Below are positions 1-7,418 of a stretch of DNA of 36,753 nucleotides, piece by piece. This stretch comes from Sedimentisphaerales bacterium. GTDB lineage: Bacteria > Planctomycetota > Phycisphaerae > Sedimentisphaerales > Anaerohalosphaeraceae. The stretch lies in the NCBI GenBank assembly GCA_028282905.1, contig JANQGW010000014.1:1-36753 (forward strand). Direction: 5' to 3'. Below the pieces are notes generated by a model. The model worked only from the letters and a program-made list of their open reading frames with translations, had not been told where the DNA came from and made no database searches. Each line of letters starts with the position of its first letter. Position 1 is the stretch's first letter. The position numbers and the translations under genes were made by a program.

Positions 1-214
1 GCCAATGCACATACTCCGCTCCCACAATCGCCTCTAAAAAATACGCCAGATCATCCCGCTTGGTATAGCCCGCCAGCTGCGACGTATTATACAGCCGCAC
101 GTCAATCACTTTGCGCACTCCAACCCGCCCCAGCAACTCAAAAAACGCCCGCGCAGACTTGCCCGTATACCCCACGGTAAACACCCGAATCCCGCCAGCC
201 AAACCGTCCTTCAT
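1..214 (-). CDS. DUF488 family protein, N-terminal part (cut by window edge)
   Basis: The first 71 codons of a protein whose 3' end lies outside the window. The translation has the DUF488 hallmarks: an early 'VFTVGYTGKSARAFFELL' segment, then 'VIDVRLYNTSQLAGYTKRDD' at residues 36-54, where the family keeps a conserved D-x-R and N/S-rich loop. ATG at 214 is preceded by AGGAAGG at a 7-base distance, which fixes the start. DUF488 proteins are small, cytoplasmic and of unknown biochemical role. It follows the TPR-peptidase gene on the same strand with a gap of only 24 bases, so the two may be cotranscribed. Family assignment is firm; function is unknown. Confidence 0.85.
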   Translation of the reverse strand, partial: MKDGLAGGIRVFTVGYTGKSARAFFELLGRVGVRKVIDVRLYNTSQLAGYTKRDDLAYFLEAIVGAEYVHW

Positions 215-238
215 AGCCAGCCCTTCCTACCAACAGGG

Positions 239-1471
239 TTAAAAATCTTTTTCTTCAATATACTCCCTTGCAAATCTACACCATTTAGGAAATCGATCAG
301 GCTCCCAATTATTCGCTAAAAACTCTGTAAAATAATGATTGGCTTTAGCTTTATCATTAAGAGCGGCATAACAGTTCCCTAACCAAAAATATATCTGGTA
401 GTGATACTCATCATACAATGAATACTCCAATGCCTTGTGATAATATTCCAAGGCACTGTTTAAATCTTTTTGTCTGTAAAATGATTTCGCAAGATACAAA
501 TTAGCATCTTTGTATTCCACAGAGGTATCATCATTTAGCAACGAACTCAATGTTTCAACACACTTCTGATGGTTTTTTTCAAAAAAATACAATTTCCCTA
601 ATTCTAATCGAGCGCGGCTATATTCCGGCATTAAACTCAAGGAGGAGTTTAACAACATTTCTTTTTCTTCAAATGTATTCGCTGAATAGTAATCCTGAAT
701 ATATGCTCCAGCGTAACAATTGGTTTGAATAAAAGATAACAGCGATGTATTGATTTGCGAGACATTCATTCCAACAGTTTCTTCTAAAACATTTATACCA
801 TAGCCTTGCATTTGGACATTCTGCAAATAAGCCTCAAGTTTACCAATAGAATTAACCCAATAAAATAATGCTCTCAGAGGATGATAGTTTTTCCGGTCCT
901 TGTAAAACGATGGAGTATCTAAAGCCATATAGTACCGCACATCAATAGAAATTCCGCTATTGATCATCTCACGTAAAGCCTGTTCTCGCCACAAATTTGG
1001 ATGCCCGACCTTAAGAACACCGTTGACAAGACGACTTTGCTCAGACAAAAAGCAGGTTAAACCTTCATTGAACCAAGCAGGCGGGTTCTTATAATTCAAG
1101 CGAACAAAGTGGTGAGTGACCTCATGGAAAAGTGTCCCCAAGCCCGCCAGTCCACCTTTATCCATGACACGATGAGTGTAAATCGCATTTTCCTTTGGGA
1201 TATATACACCATAATGTATCTTCTGCCTGTTACCCAGATGAGCCTGGGTATCAGACTGCTTCTCAAAATAGTAGATCAAAAGTGGATCATCCCAGCCAAC
1301 ATCAAAAAAACGATTCACCATATTCTCATAATAGCCTTCAACATTATCCTGTAAAACACGAACGTAAAGACTGTCTAAATTGCTAATAATTTTGAAATGT
1401 TCTGTTGTATAAACATTGGCAGTTGATAATCCAATACTAAAAATCCATAAAACAAATACTAAACGTCTCAT
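239..1471 (-). CDS. Secreted gluzincin-like peptidase with C-terminal TPR repeats
   Basis: A 410-residue protein with an N-terminal signal peptide (residues 1-18, hydrophobic VFVLWIFSIGLS). The motif HEVTH at 116-120, followed by 'PAWFNEGL' with Glu136, is the zinc-binding HExxH plus downstream Glu arrangement of the peptidase MA-like (gluzincin) superfamily. From about residue 275 to the end the protein shows helical TPR-like repeats, for example the 'YHKALEYSLYDEYHYQIYFW' stretch. It therefore probably acts outside the cytoplasm as a zinc peptidase with a protein-binding tail; the substrate is unknown. GAGG lies 5 bases before the ATG. The gene is visibly more A+T-rich than the genes to its right, which may mean a separate origin. 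Cysteine residues at about 140 and 253 could form a disulfide, which is only a guess. Confidence 0.8.
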   Translation of the reverse strand: MRRLVFVLWIFSIGLSTANVYTTEHFKIISNLDSLYVRVLQDNVEGYYENMVNRFFDVGWDDPLLIYYFEKQSDTQAHLGNRQKIHYGVYIPKENAIYTHRVMDKGGLAGLGTLFHEVTHHFVRLNYKNPPAWFNEGLTCFLSEQSRLVNGVLKVGHPNLWREQALREMINSGISIDVRYYMALDTPSFYKDRKNYHPLRALFYWVNSIGKLEAYLQNVQMQGYGINVLEETVGMNVSQINTSLLSFIQTNCYAGAYIQDYYSANTFEEKEMLLNSSLSLMPEYSRARLELGKLYFFEKNHQKCVETLSSLLNDDTSVEYKDANLYLAKSFYRQKDLNSALEYYHKALEYSLYDEYHYQIYFWLGNCYAALNDKAKANHYFTEFLANNWEPDRFPKWCRFAREYIEEKDF

Positions 1472-1518
1472 AGTTACCTCTTACTTCATAATTAAGGTAT
1501 CTGAAAAGCAAATTCCAT

Positions 1519-2073
1519 CTATGCCGCCTCTGTCTCAATCGGCTGCGGCATTCCTGCTTCCAGCGCTTCCAGTCGATTTAGTGCTTTCAGCCCGCCATAA
1601 ATGCAAAACAGCGCAAACGCATGGAATCCGATGCTCAAAAAATCGCCTACCAGCAAAAAGATCAGCGCATCCAGTCCATACAGAACCATTCCGACGATAA
1701 TCGCCGCCTTAATTCGCTTCAGACTCAAGAACCCGATCAAGACATATACCCCCGCAATCAAAATATCCATCCCGAACGCCACATACTTGATCGATTCACT
1801 CACCTGCGTTCCCTCGGCAATCCCAATGACAATGCCGTCGATCAACTGCGTCGCTCCCAGCCCTGCCAGAAAAGTCCAACCCTGACCCGTCAGCCACAGC
1901 ACCGACGTCACCAGCGACAACCCCGCAATCCAGTAATACCAGTTAACACCATTGCGAAACTGCTTTTCCGTATTCAATAGCTGAAGTTGATAATCCTGCT
2001 CCGGCGTCAACACCGGTTCCTGAGAAACAGACATATCCTGCGATTCGATGGGTTCCTGCTGCATGTCGGTCAT
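1519..2073 (-). CDS. Four-helix integral membrane protein, unknown function
   Basis: The start is set at the ATG at 2073 because AGGAG sits 6 bases upstream; a further upstream in-frame codon lacks such a site. The 184-residue product has a polar, Glu/Gln-rich N-terminus of about 45 residues, then at least four hydrophobic helices ('YYWIAGLSLVTSVLWLTG', 'YVAFGMDILIAGVYVLIGFL', 'AAIIVGMVLYGLDALIFLLV', 'IGFHAFALFCIYGGL') and a short acidic tail. The shape is that of a small inner-membrane protein of a type common in planctomycete genomes. I recognise no catalytic motif. It lies on the same strand as the XhlA-like gene, with the 115-base repeat copy A between them. Confidence 0.75.
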   Translation of the reverse strand: MTDMQQEPIESQDMSVSQEPVLTPEQDYQLQLLNTEKQFRNGVNWYYWIAGLSLVTSVLWLTGQGWTFLAGLGATQLIDGIVIGIAEGTQVSESIKYVAFGMDILIAGVYVLIGFLSLKRIKAAIIVGMVLYGLDALIFLLVGDFLSIGFHAFALFCIYGGLKALNRLEALEAGMPQPIETEAA

Positions 2074-2174
2074 AAAAATCTCCTTTCGATTAAAGTGACG
2101 CCTTCCAGTCAAGCCCCATCATACTCACTCAGTCCCAGTAACGCCAAACCTTTTTCAAACAAAAATATCCCGCA

Positions 2175-2289
2175 GAAATCGCTTCGACGCAGTCGAACTG
2201 CCCGGAATCGGCCGAGAGCACAGACGCTCGCGTCGAGCACGCTGGCGAATGGAGAGCAGCCAAGCGGCCAAAGGCCGCGGTGATTTCCC
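2175..2289. repeat. Dispersed intergenic repeat, copy A (about 115 bp)
   Basis: This stretch matches 5881-5996 in the same orientation over its whole length. The last part (ATGGAGAGCAGCCAAGCGGC and onward through GGCCAAAGGCCGCG) is identical in both, and the whole is about four-fifths identical by eye. Both copies contain GACGCTCGCGTCGAGCA and the palindromic CGGCCAAAGGCCG. Neither encodes a plausible protein. It occupies most of the 288-base gap between the membrane-protein gene and the XhlA-like gene. Immediately right of it, at about 2301-2342, lies a second word-like element resembling the dispersed 'ATGAAGATCATGAAGG' type on the minus strand. Confidence 0.85.
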
Positions 2290-2361
2290 GCCCGCTGCCC
2301 ATCTTCCTGCCCTTCATGATCTTCATGGTAAAAAATCCGCATAAATCAGCGTCAATAAATC

Positions 2362-2613
2362 TCACTCCTGCCGCTCCAGCACCCCCAATCGACACTCATG
2401 CGCAATTGTCTTTTCCTGCACCCGCTCCAGTTTCTCACAAAACTTCTCCTGCGTCGTCAAAAGCTGCTTAACGTCATGGCTGACAATATCCAACTGCCGC
2501 TGCAAATTCACCCAACTGCCCACAATCAGCCCCGCCAGCGTCACCAACTGCACCAAAACCGACACACTGACCCGCCGCTCCAACCGCCACCGCCTGTTAT
2601 CGCCAAATTCCAT
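2362..2613 (-). CDS. Small single-helix protein, XhlA/holin-accessory-like
   Basis: An 83-residue protein: a basic N-terminus (RRWRLERR), one transmembrane helix at about residues 18-36 (VSVLVQLVTLAGLIVGSWV), then a heptad-like coiled-coil segment (LQRQLDIVSHDVKQLLTTQ and onward). This build is that of the small XhlA/hemolysin-accessory proteins found in the lysis modules of many prophages and in gene transfer agents. AGGAGG lies 5 bases before the ATG, a strong ribosome site. It is on the same strand as the portal, capsid and connector genes to its right. Length and topology support the comparison, but such small proteins are easily confused with other membrane-anchored coiled coils. Confidence 0.6.
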   Translation of the reverse strand: MEFGDNRRWRLERRVSVSVLVQLVTLAGLIVGSWVNLQRQLDIVSHDVKQLLTTQEKFCEKLERVQEKTIAHECRLGVLERQE

Positions 2614-2884
2614 ACCCGCCTCCTTTTGAAATAAAAATCGATAAAATCTCTTGAATTCAGAATAAAATGACCGAAAATAGTAGAAGTCATTTCAAAATCT
2701 GCTTTGCGTTTAAAAATGAGAACTTTTTGTCTTTGGCAAGGAAGACAAATCAGCTTTAGCCGAAGCTAAGGCGGCTTTTGTCTGACGCCATCCAGAGGCG
2801 AAAAGGGCCATTTTAAAACCAAATGAGGTCTTGGAATGGCTTCTGGATAATCATGATAAATTGAAAAAACAAAGTGAAGGGACC
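2614..2884. other. Divergent intergenic region
   Basis: A 271-base spacer between the XhlA-like gene (minus) and the acyltransferase gene (plus). It is A+T-rich on its left side and holds a small hairpin-prone segment near 2753-2800 (AGCTTTAGCCGAAGCT with short matching arms). No convincing promoter or RNA gene was found. Confidence 0.4.
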
Positions 2885-3481
2885 ATGAAGAATATCATTC
2901 GCAAAATCATTTTGCATGTGGCCGCCCTGCCATTGATCATCATCTATAAAATTATCGGCCCGCCGAGAATCCTGCACTACCGCAGTGCCATCAACAAAAT
3001 ACTGCTGAAAGCCTTCGACGCCAATGTAAGCGACACCAATGTTCGTGCGCACAGCCCGATTGTCCTTCACGGCTTTTTGGAAACCGGAGACTATCGTCAC
3101 CTTACCCTGTCCGCCAACTGCCTGCTGAACGGAAATAATTACTTGGATATTTCTTCGCCGATAATTCTGGAAGAAGGCGTCAGCCTCGGCCCGGGCGTAA
3201 CCATCATGACCCACAACAGCTATAACGAAAATTATTATCTGATCGAACTCCTCAAGCACACCTGCGGCAGAGCACCCGTGCGAATCAAAAAAGGAGCCGG
3301 CATCAAAGCCCACGCACTCATCGTACACGGCGTGACAATCGGTGAAAATGCCGTCGTTGGCGGCAATGCCGTCGTCAACCGCGATGTTCCGGACAATTGT
3401 TTCGTAGCTGGTATCCCCGCGAAAGTCATCAAAGTGTTCGACAATCCACCGTCAAAAGATAAAATAGAACAATCTGTTTGA
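2885..3481 (+). CDS. Hexapeptide-repeat acyltransferase (left-handed beta-helix family)
   Basis: A 198-residue protein starting at the ATG at 2885, which has GAAGGGA just upstream; an in-frame TTG at 2831 is a less likely start. After a hydrophobic N-terminal segment (IILHVAALPLIIIYKIIG), the body carries imperfect hexapeptide repeats: 'LDISSPIILEEGVSLGPGVT', then 'APVRIKKGAGIKAHALIVHG', 'VTIGENAVVGGNAVVNRDVP' and the family's usual ending 'FVAGIPAKVIK'. The His in 'IMTHNS' is the likely catalytic base. Enzymes of this family move an acetyl or other acyl group from CoA to a sugar or amino-sugar hydroxyl or amine and act as trimers. The next gene, a BKACE enzyme, begins 15 bases after the stop, so the two form an operon. 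The acceptor cannot be told from sequence. Confidence 0.88.
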   Translation: MKNIIRKIILHVAALPLIIIYKIIGPPRILHYRSAINKILLKAFDANVSDTNVRAHSPIVLHGFLETGDYRHLTLSANCLLNGNNYLDISSPIILEEGVSLGPGVTIMTHNSYNENYYLIELLKHTCGRAPVRIKKGAGIKAHALIVHGVTIGENAVVGGNAVVNRDVPDNCFVAGIPAKVIKVFDNPPSKDKIEQSV

Positions 3482-3496
3482 TAGGAAGGGAATATT

Positions 3497-4360
3497 ATGG
3501 ACTTGATCATTAACTTTACGCCAACCGGAATGATCCCGACCAAGGAAATGACCCCGCACGTCCCGATCAACCCAACAGAAATTATCGAAGACGTCCACCG
3601 TGCCGTTGAGATCGGGATTAGCATGGTTCACATCCACGTCCGGGATCCCGAAACCGGCAAGCCAACCTGTGACGTTGACCTTTTCGGACAAATCATTGAA
3701 GGCGTCCGCAAGTTCGACCGCGAACTGGTTATCTGTGCAACGCTGAGCGGACGAAACATCAAAGAGTTTGAACGGCGTTCGGCCCCGCTGCGTCTGGAAG
3801 GTGAGCAAAAACCCGACATGGGCAGCCTGACGCTCAGCTCCGTTAACTTCAACAAACAAGCGAGCATTAATTCACCGCAGATGATTCAGGACTTGGCCGC
3901 CGAGATGAAAAAACGTGGCGTCCTCGCGGAACTGGAGGCCTTCGACGTCGGCATGATCAACTACGCCCGCTACCTGGAAAGCAAAGACCTGCTGCGGCCG
4001 CCGCATTACTTCAACCTGCTGCTGGGCAACATCGCCTGTGCTCAGGCCAACCTGCTGCACACCGGCATGATGGTCCAGGACTTGCCGCCGCAAAGCTATT
4101 GGGCACTGGCCGGCATCGGCAACCGCCAACTCATGATGAACGCGATTGCCGTCGCCGCAGAGGGTGGCGTCCGCGTCGGACTCGAAGACAATATCTGGTT
4201 CGACCGGGAGCGCACACGACTGGCCACCAACTCTGATCTGCTCAAACGGGTCCACGGCCTGGCCGAAGCGGCCGAACGAAAGGTCATGTCACCAGCCAAA
4301 CTGCGAACACTGCTGAATCTCCAACCAGGCAACGGCCAATACGGACGCGTCTTCAACTAA
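3497..4360 (+). CDS. BKACE (beta-keto acid cleavage enzyme, DUF849 family)
   Basis: A 287-residue TIM-barrel enzyme of the family typified by Kce, the lysine-fermentation enzyme that condenses 3-keto-5-aminohexanoate with acetyl-CoA. The zinc site is visible as HIH at residues 45-47 in 'MVHIHVRDPETGKPT' and the late Glu230 in 'VRVGLEDNIWF'; the 'NFTPTG' start and 'GGVRVGLEDN' strand are family hallmarks. Family members use different beta-keto acids, and the substrate here is unknown. I see no lysine-fermentation genes nearby, so the kce name is not used. GGAAGGG precedes the ATG. It is the second gene of a two-gene unit with the acyltransferase and lies between phage-type genes of the opposite strand. 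Family call firm, specificity open. Confidence 0.9.
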   Translation: MDLIINFTPTGMIPTKEMTPHVPINPTEIIEDVHRAVEIGISMVHIHVRDPETGKPTCDVDLFGQIIEGVRKFDRELVICATLSGRNIKEFERRSAPLRLEGEQKPDMGSLTLSSVNFNKQASINSPQMIQDLAAEMKKRGVLAELEAFDVGMINYARYLESKDLLRPPHYFNLLLGNIACAQANLLHTGMMVQDLPPQSYWALAGIGNRQLMMNAIAVAAEGGVRVGLEDNIWFDRERTRLATNSDLLKRVHGLAEAAERKVMSPAKLRTLLNLQPGNGQYGRVFN

Positions 4361-4382
4361 GCAGCAAACACTATGATAATAT

Positions 4383-4424
4383 TTTCGCACCTCATGCCTG
4401 ACTTGCTCAACATGAGGTGCGAAA
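4383..4424. terminator. Perfect 14-bp inverted repeat, possible bidirectional terminator
   Basis: TTTCGCACCTCATG at 4383-4396 is repeated as its exact reverse complement at 4411-4424, with a 14-base loop. It lies 22 bases after the BKACE stop, in the convergent gap before the connector-like gene on the other strand. Neither side has a long T run, so termination would be weak; an alternative is a protein-binding or recombination site. Confidence 0.4.
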
Positions 4425-4536
4425 CGCTTGGTTCTACCTCCATCATCAGAATGCCACAATGCCCCTCCGCTCCAACCGCCACCGCGGGCTCCGTAAAGAA
4501 TCCATACTACACAACTCCTTCGTCCATCGTCATTCG

Positions 4537-5196
4537 TCATTTCCTAACCAACCGCACCGTCCCCGGCCGAACTGACCGCTCGGCATCCCCGTCACCGTCC
4601 GTATCTACCAGCACGGTCACCCGGGCCATCGCCTCATCGTAAAGCCGCTCATAATAATCCAGTTTCTCCCGCAAAACCGCCTGCCCTTCCATGCCTTGAT
4701 ACAACAACTGAAACACCATCACCAACACACCGAACACCGACGCCTGCCGCAGCGACTCGGCATTGACAATATCGCCCGCATCATAATCAGCCGCCGCACA
4801 CCCCGGCGACAACCCCAGTTTCTGCGAAATCCGCCACAATACCTCATACCCCTGCGGCCGGTAACTCACGATCCGCCACGTCAACCCCGATGCCGCCCCA
4901 ACCGGAATCGCCGCCTGCTCGCTATCAGCACGAATCACCGACACCGTCAGATAAGACGCACTGTCAACACTGACAATTTCAAACGCCCCGCGAATACTGC
5001 CGTCTGTACTCTCCAGCCAGATAACACCGCCGGCCGCAACCTGAGACGCCGTAAAATCAACCCCCGACGCAGTAAACTGCGTCCCCGAAACAATACCGTT
5101 CTCACCGGCACACAATACCTGCGAACGCAAATACCAATCCCCAAACACCCCCGGCTCAAACCGGGCCACATCCACATCACACGAAAACAATTCCAT
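4537..5196 (-). CDS. Phage head-tail connector-like protein
   Basis: A 219-residue protein; the ATG at 5196 is chosen because AGGAG lies 8 bases upstream. The first half is beta-rich with many Ser/Thr/Val, and the second half is helical ('ESLRQASVFGVLVMVFQLLY' followed by 'LREKLDYYERLYDEA'). The C-terminus holds DTDGDGD and a basic end (VRLVRK). A helical block ending in a Y-x3-Y-x-EA stretch followed by an acidic 'D-x-DGDG' tail is a pattern I associate with connector or adaptor proteins encoded after phage capsid genes. Its place directly after the capsid gene on the same strand supports this. No catalytic residues are seen. The call rests on context more than on a firm family match. Confidence 0.5.
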   Translation of the reverse strand: MELFSCDVDVARFEPGVFGDWYLRSQVLCAGENGIVSGTQFTASGVDFTASQVAAGGVIWLESTDGSIRGAFEIVSVDSASYLTVSVIRADSEQAAIPVGAASGLTWRIVSYRPQGYEVLWRISQKLGLSPGCAAADYDAGDIVNAESLRQASVFGVLVMVFQLLYQGMEGQAVLREKLDYYERLYDEAMARVTVLVDTDGDGDAERSVRPGTVRLVRK

Positions 5197-5249
5197 CCCA
5201 ACCACTCCTTTCCAAAAGAATACCCTAACCAATCCTCAAAAGAAATAAA

Positions 5250-5286
5250 CACTCCTATATTCCTACATTCCTGCATTCCTATTTCC
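5250..5286. repeat. Degenerate word-like repeat (ATTCCT/ACATTCCTGC type)
   Basis: Short tandem units of the form TATTCCTACATTCCTGCATT occur just upstream of the connector-like gene. The same word family recurs at 11494-11589 and 13300-13333, each time at the edge of a phage-type gene. Confidence 0.65.
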
Positions 5287-5358
5287 CATCAATACTAAAG
5301 TCCCAGAAAAAACATTGCAATCCCTTCAGTTCCAGTAATAATTGCTCAATAAATAGAA

Positions 5359-5832
5359 ATGGAAGAAACTTCTATGCCAAATAATTTACCGCTTGCAAAT
5401 GTCATTTTTGGATTGAACGTTGCGTTCTATATTACAACGTACTTCTTTTTCATTATTGTCGTGCCTCTTGAAGCCTATATCTTCAAACGACTTGAGAATA
5501 TCACCTTTTCACGAATACTAACTTATATCTTCTTTGCAAATATTGTTTCATGGATTTTGGGCATCATCATTTCTGCCCCATTAATGAACTTTTTAGAAAT
5601 TTATGCATTCTCCTCAGACCCGGACAGAGATGGCGTCATGGAGTTCTTTTTCGCTTTCATCATCGCCTTCTTCATTAGCTGGCTAATCGAATACGTCTTC
5701 ATAATATGCTTCAAAAAACGCCTGTCTCTTTCCAAGCCATTTAAAACTGCATTCTACGCAAACATGTTTAGCTATCTGCTAATCTACATTGTACACTTCG
5801 GTGGCATCATCATCGATGGCTTTATAGGCTAA
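5359..5832 (+). CDS. Four-helix membrane protein, unknown function
   Basis: A 157-residue protein with four predicted transmembrane helices: 'VAFYITTYFFFIIVVPLEAY', 'ILTYIFFANIVSWILGIIIS', 'FFFAFIIAFFISWLIEYVFI' and 'FSYLLIYIVHFGGIIIDGFI'. A second in-frame ATG at 5374 is an equally possible start, since neither has a strong ribosome site. No motif is recognised. The gene is clearly more A+T-rich and Phe/Ile-rich than the capsid and connector genes around it, and it lies on the opposite strand between them. That fits a later insertion into the phage-type region, although the insertion is inferred, not shown. Confidence 0.65.
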   Translation: MEETSMPNNLPLANVIFGLNVAFYITTYFFFIIVVPLEAYIFKRLENITFSRILTYIFFANIVSWILGIIISAPLMNFLEIYAFSSDPDRDGVMEFFFAFIIAFFISWLIEYVFIICFKKRLSLSKPFKTAFYANMFSYLLIYIVHFGGIIIDGFIG

Positions 5833-5880
5833 ACAGTAATCTCCATACAAGAGCTTCTCGAATTGTCACAATGCCCCGCC

Positions 5881-5996
5881 GAAATCGCTTCGGCGACAGC
5901 CGAACTGCTCGAAATCCGACAGCAGCGCAGACGCTCGCGTCGAGCACTCGGACGGATGGAGAGCAGCCAAGCGGCCAAAGGCCGCGACGATTTCCC
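5881..5996. repeat. Dispersed intergenic repeat, copy B (about 116 bp)
   Basis: The partner of the element at 2175-2289, same orientation, with identical stretches GACGCTCGCGTCGAGCA and the block from ATGGAGAGCAGCC to GGCCAAAGGCCGCG. It lies at the left of the 342-base spacer between the membrane-protein gene and the capsid gene end. As with copy A, a different word-like element follows immediately. Confidence 0.85.
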
Positions 5997-6010
5997 ACCC
6001 TGTGCCCAAA

Positions 6011-6170
6011 ACTTCCGTGTATTTCCGTGAATTCCGTGGTAAAATCAATATCTAAACATCACCACAGAGAACACAAAGCAGTTTTTATCTCGCAAAACTC
6101 TGTGCCCTCTGTGGCAAAAAAATAAGTTAATCCTGTAATCCTGTCAAAATTATCCAGTTAATCCCGTCAG
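6011..6170. repeat. Mosaic of three word-like repeat elements
   Basis: Three elements lie in series. At 6011-6046 is a 'TTCCGTGAATTCCGTGG' element. At 6060-6118 there are two inverted copies of a CCACAGAG-type word (ACCACAGAGAACACAAAG, then CTCTGTGCCCTCTGTGGC). At 6128-6170 is AATCCTGT repeated with AATCCCGTCAG. The last family recurs at 14525-14577. No gene is seen in the 342-base spacer. Confidence 0.7.
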
Positions 6171-6174
6171 AAAA

Positions 6175-7329
6175 CTAACTCGTCGCAAGCCCCCGAATCA
6201 ACCCATGCGCCGCCTCGTTGCGCAGCTCCAACGTATATTCGCCAATCAACTCACCGCACTCATAGTCGCCACCACTGGCCAGCGGCTTAAAGTGAAAACT
6301 CCGTCCGCTCATCGGCAAAACCTTCACCCGCGTCGAATCCAGCAGCATCACCGCGTCCTGCGGCATCCAGCGAGTCACCACAATCCGACACAACCCGAAA
6401 TCGCTCTCATACGCACTGACCCGATCGCGATATGTCGTATCCGTCGCGTCATACCCGCGAACCGCCGACAGAAACGCGTTAATCTTCCGCTTCTGGAAAC
6501 CGCCGACCACAATCGTATCGACATTGCCATTGCTGTTCTCCCAGATACGCCGCAGCACATAGTTGATCTTCTCTTCATCCAGCCCGCTGCCAGCCGGGAA
6601 TCCCGAATCACCAACGGAAAACAGGTTCGTCGCCAGATGCGGAATAATCCCCTTCATCGTCCGCCGCACCGTATCGCTGCCCTGCGGCGTCGCCGTCGGC
6701 ATCCCGCCGTTGATTACCGTATTCTCCAAGTCACGCAGCAGTTCTCGCAAACGCTCCTGCTTCTGGTAATCCATCTCGTCCGCCAGCCCAATCTGACTGG
6801 CCGCCAGGTCGGTCCCGCTGACCTCAACCGCCGCCGTAAAGATCTGCGTATAGTTGCCGCAGCGACTGCGATTGGTAAACCGTGCCTCCGGCTTATCGCC
6901 GCCTTCCAAAGCCGCGTTGCCCAGAATATTCACCACCGCACCATTGGTCACATCTTCCGCAGTCGTCCCTGCATACTCGCGCACAACCGTCAGCGTGTCA
7001 CCAACCACATTCGTCACCAGCATCAACTCTTTCAGCCCCTCAAGCTGAATCTGATCGCCCACACGGAACCGGTCGCCGTTGGCCACGTCAAACTGCGTCT
7101 CCGCGTCCGGCTCAGCAATCGTCGTGTCGTTAATCGAATCCTTGTTCGGAAGCAGCTCATCCTCCAGCCATTCATGATGCGTACTCGTTGCCGCCCGCAG
7201 CGGATCTCCCAGCACATCCAGCAGTGGCGTCTCAAACGGCGATACAATCGAAATCACATCCGATACATCTTCCGCCAACTCCGGCAAATTCGCCCCGCTA
7301 ACATACGTCGCTTTCCCACTAAAACCCAT
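6175..7329 (-). CDS. Major capsid protein, SU10/DUF5309 type
   Basis: A 384-residue protein closely matching the DUF5309 (SU10 major capsid) pattern. The N-terminus has 'ISIVSPFETPLLDVLG' followed by 'HEWLEDELL'. A beta insertion at about 85-135 follows ('FRVGDQIQLEGLKELMLV' to 'VREYAGTTAED'), and 'TQIFTAAVEVSGTDLAA' near residue 165 opens the long spine helix with 'LRELLRDLENTVINGG'. Later come 'VVGGFQKRKINAFLS' and a C-terminal 'LELRNEAAHGLIRGLA'. Such proteins build icosahedral HK97-fold capsids. Length is normal and the frame is intact, with AGGAGA before the ATG, so the gene looks functional. It sits 89 bases after the scaffold-like gene and before the connector-like gene, the usual phage order. 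Confidence 0.9.
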   Translation of the reverse strand: MGFSGKATYVSGANLPELAEDVSDVISIVSPFETPLLDVLGDPLRAATSTHHEWLEDELLPNKDSINDTTIAEPDAETQFDVANGDRFRVGDQIQLEGLKELMLVTNVVGDTLTVVREYAGTTAEDVTNGAVVNILGNAALEGGDKPEARFTNRSRCGNYTQIFTAAVEVSGTDLAASQIGLADEMDYQKQERLRELLRDLENTVINGGMPTATPQGSDTVRRTMKGIIPHLATNLFSVGDSGFPAGSGLDEEKINYVLRRIWENSNGNVDTIVVGGFQKRKINAFLSAVRGYDATDTTYRDRVSAYESDFGLCRIVVTRWMPQDAVMLLDSTRVKVLPMSGRSFHFKPLASGGDYECGELIGEYTLELRNEAAHGLIRGLATS

Positions 7330-7370
7330 ACCAACTCTCCTTTCTGTAATATTTCCAATTTCAAATTCTC

Positions 7371-7418
7371 GATTTCCTATTGCACCTCAATATGAAATAG
7401 GCAATTGGCAATAGGAAA
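7371..7418. repeat. 12-bp inverted repeat between scaffold-like and capsid genes
   Basis: ATTTCCTATTGC at 7371-7382 is repeated inverted at 7407-7418, separated by 24 bases that also contain further GGCAAT/AATAGG words. It directly follows the scaffold-like stop codon and lies upstream of the capsid ribosome site. It could form an mRNA hairpin between the two, or be one more word-like repeat. Confidence 0.6.

Noticed and set aside
2109..2395. Short minus-strand frames across the left 115-bp repeat
   Set aside because: They are translations of repeat sequence, with no ribosome site and no counterpart frame conserved in the second copy.
3497..4360. Naming the BKACE gene kce (lysine fermentation)
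   Set aside because: The family covers many beta-keto acids, and no lysine-fermentation neighbours are seen.
4537..5196. Dockerin-like calcium motif (DTDGDGD) suggesting a cellulosome protein
   Set aside because: Only one such motif is present, there is no signal peptide, and no paired dockerin repeat; the phage context explains the protein better.
6205..7395. A 396-codon open frame on the plus strand opposite the capsid gene
   Set aside because: The translation is Arg/His/Gln-rich and without domains, while the minus frame matches the SU10 capsid family throughout.
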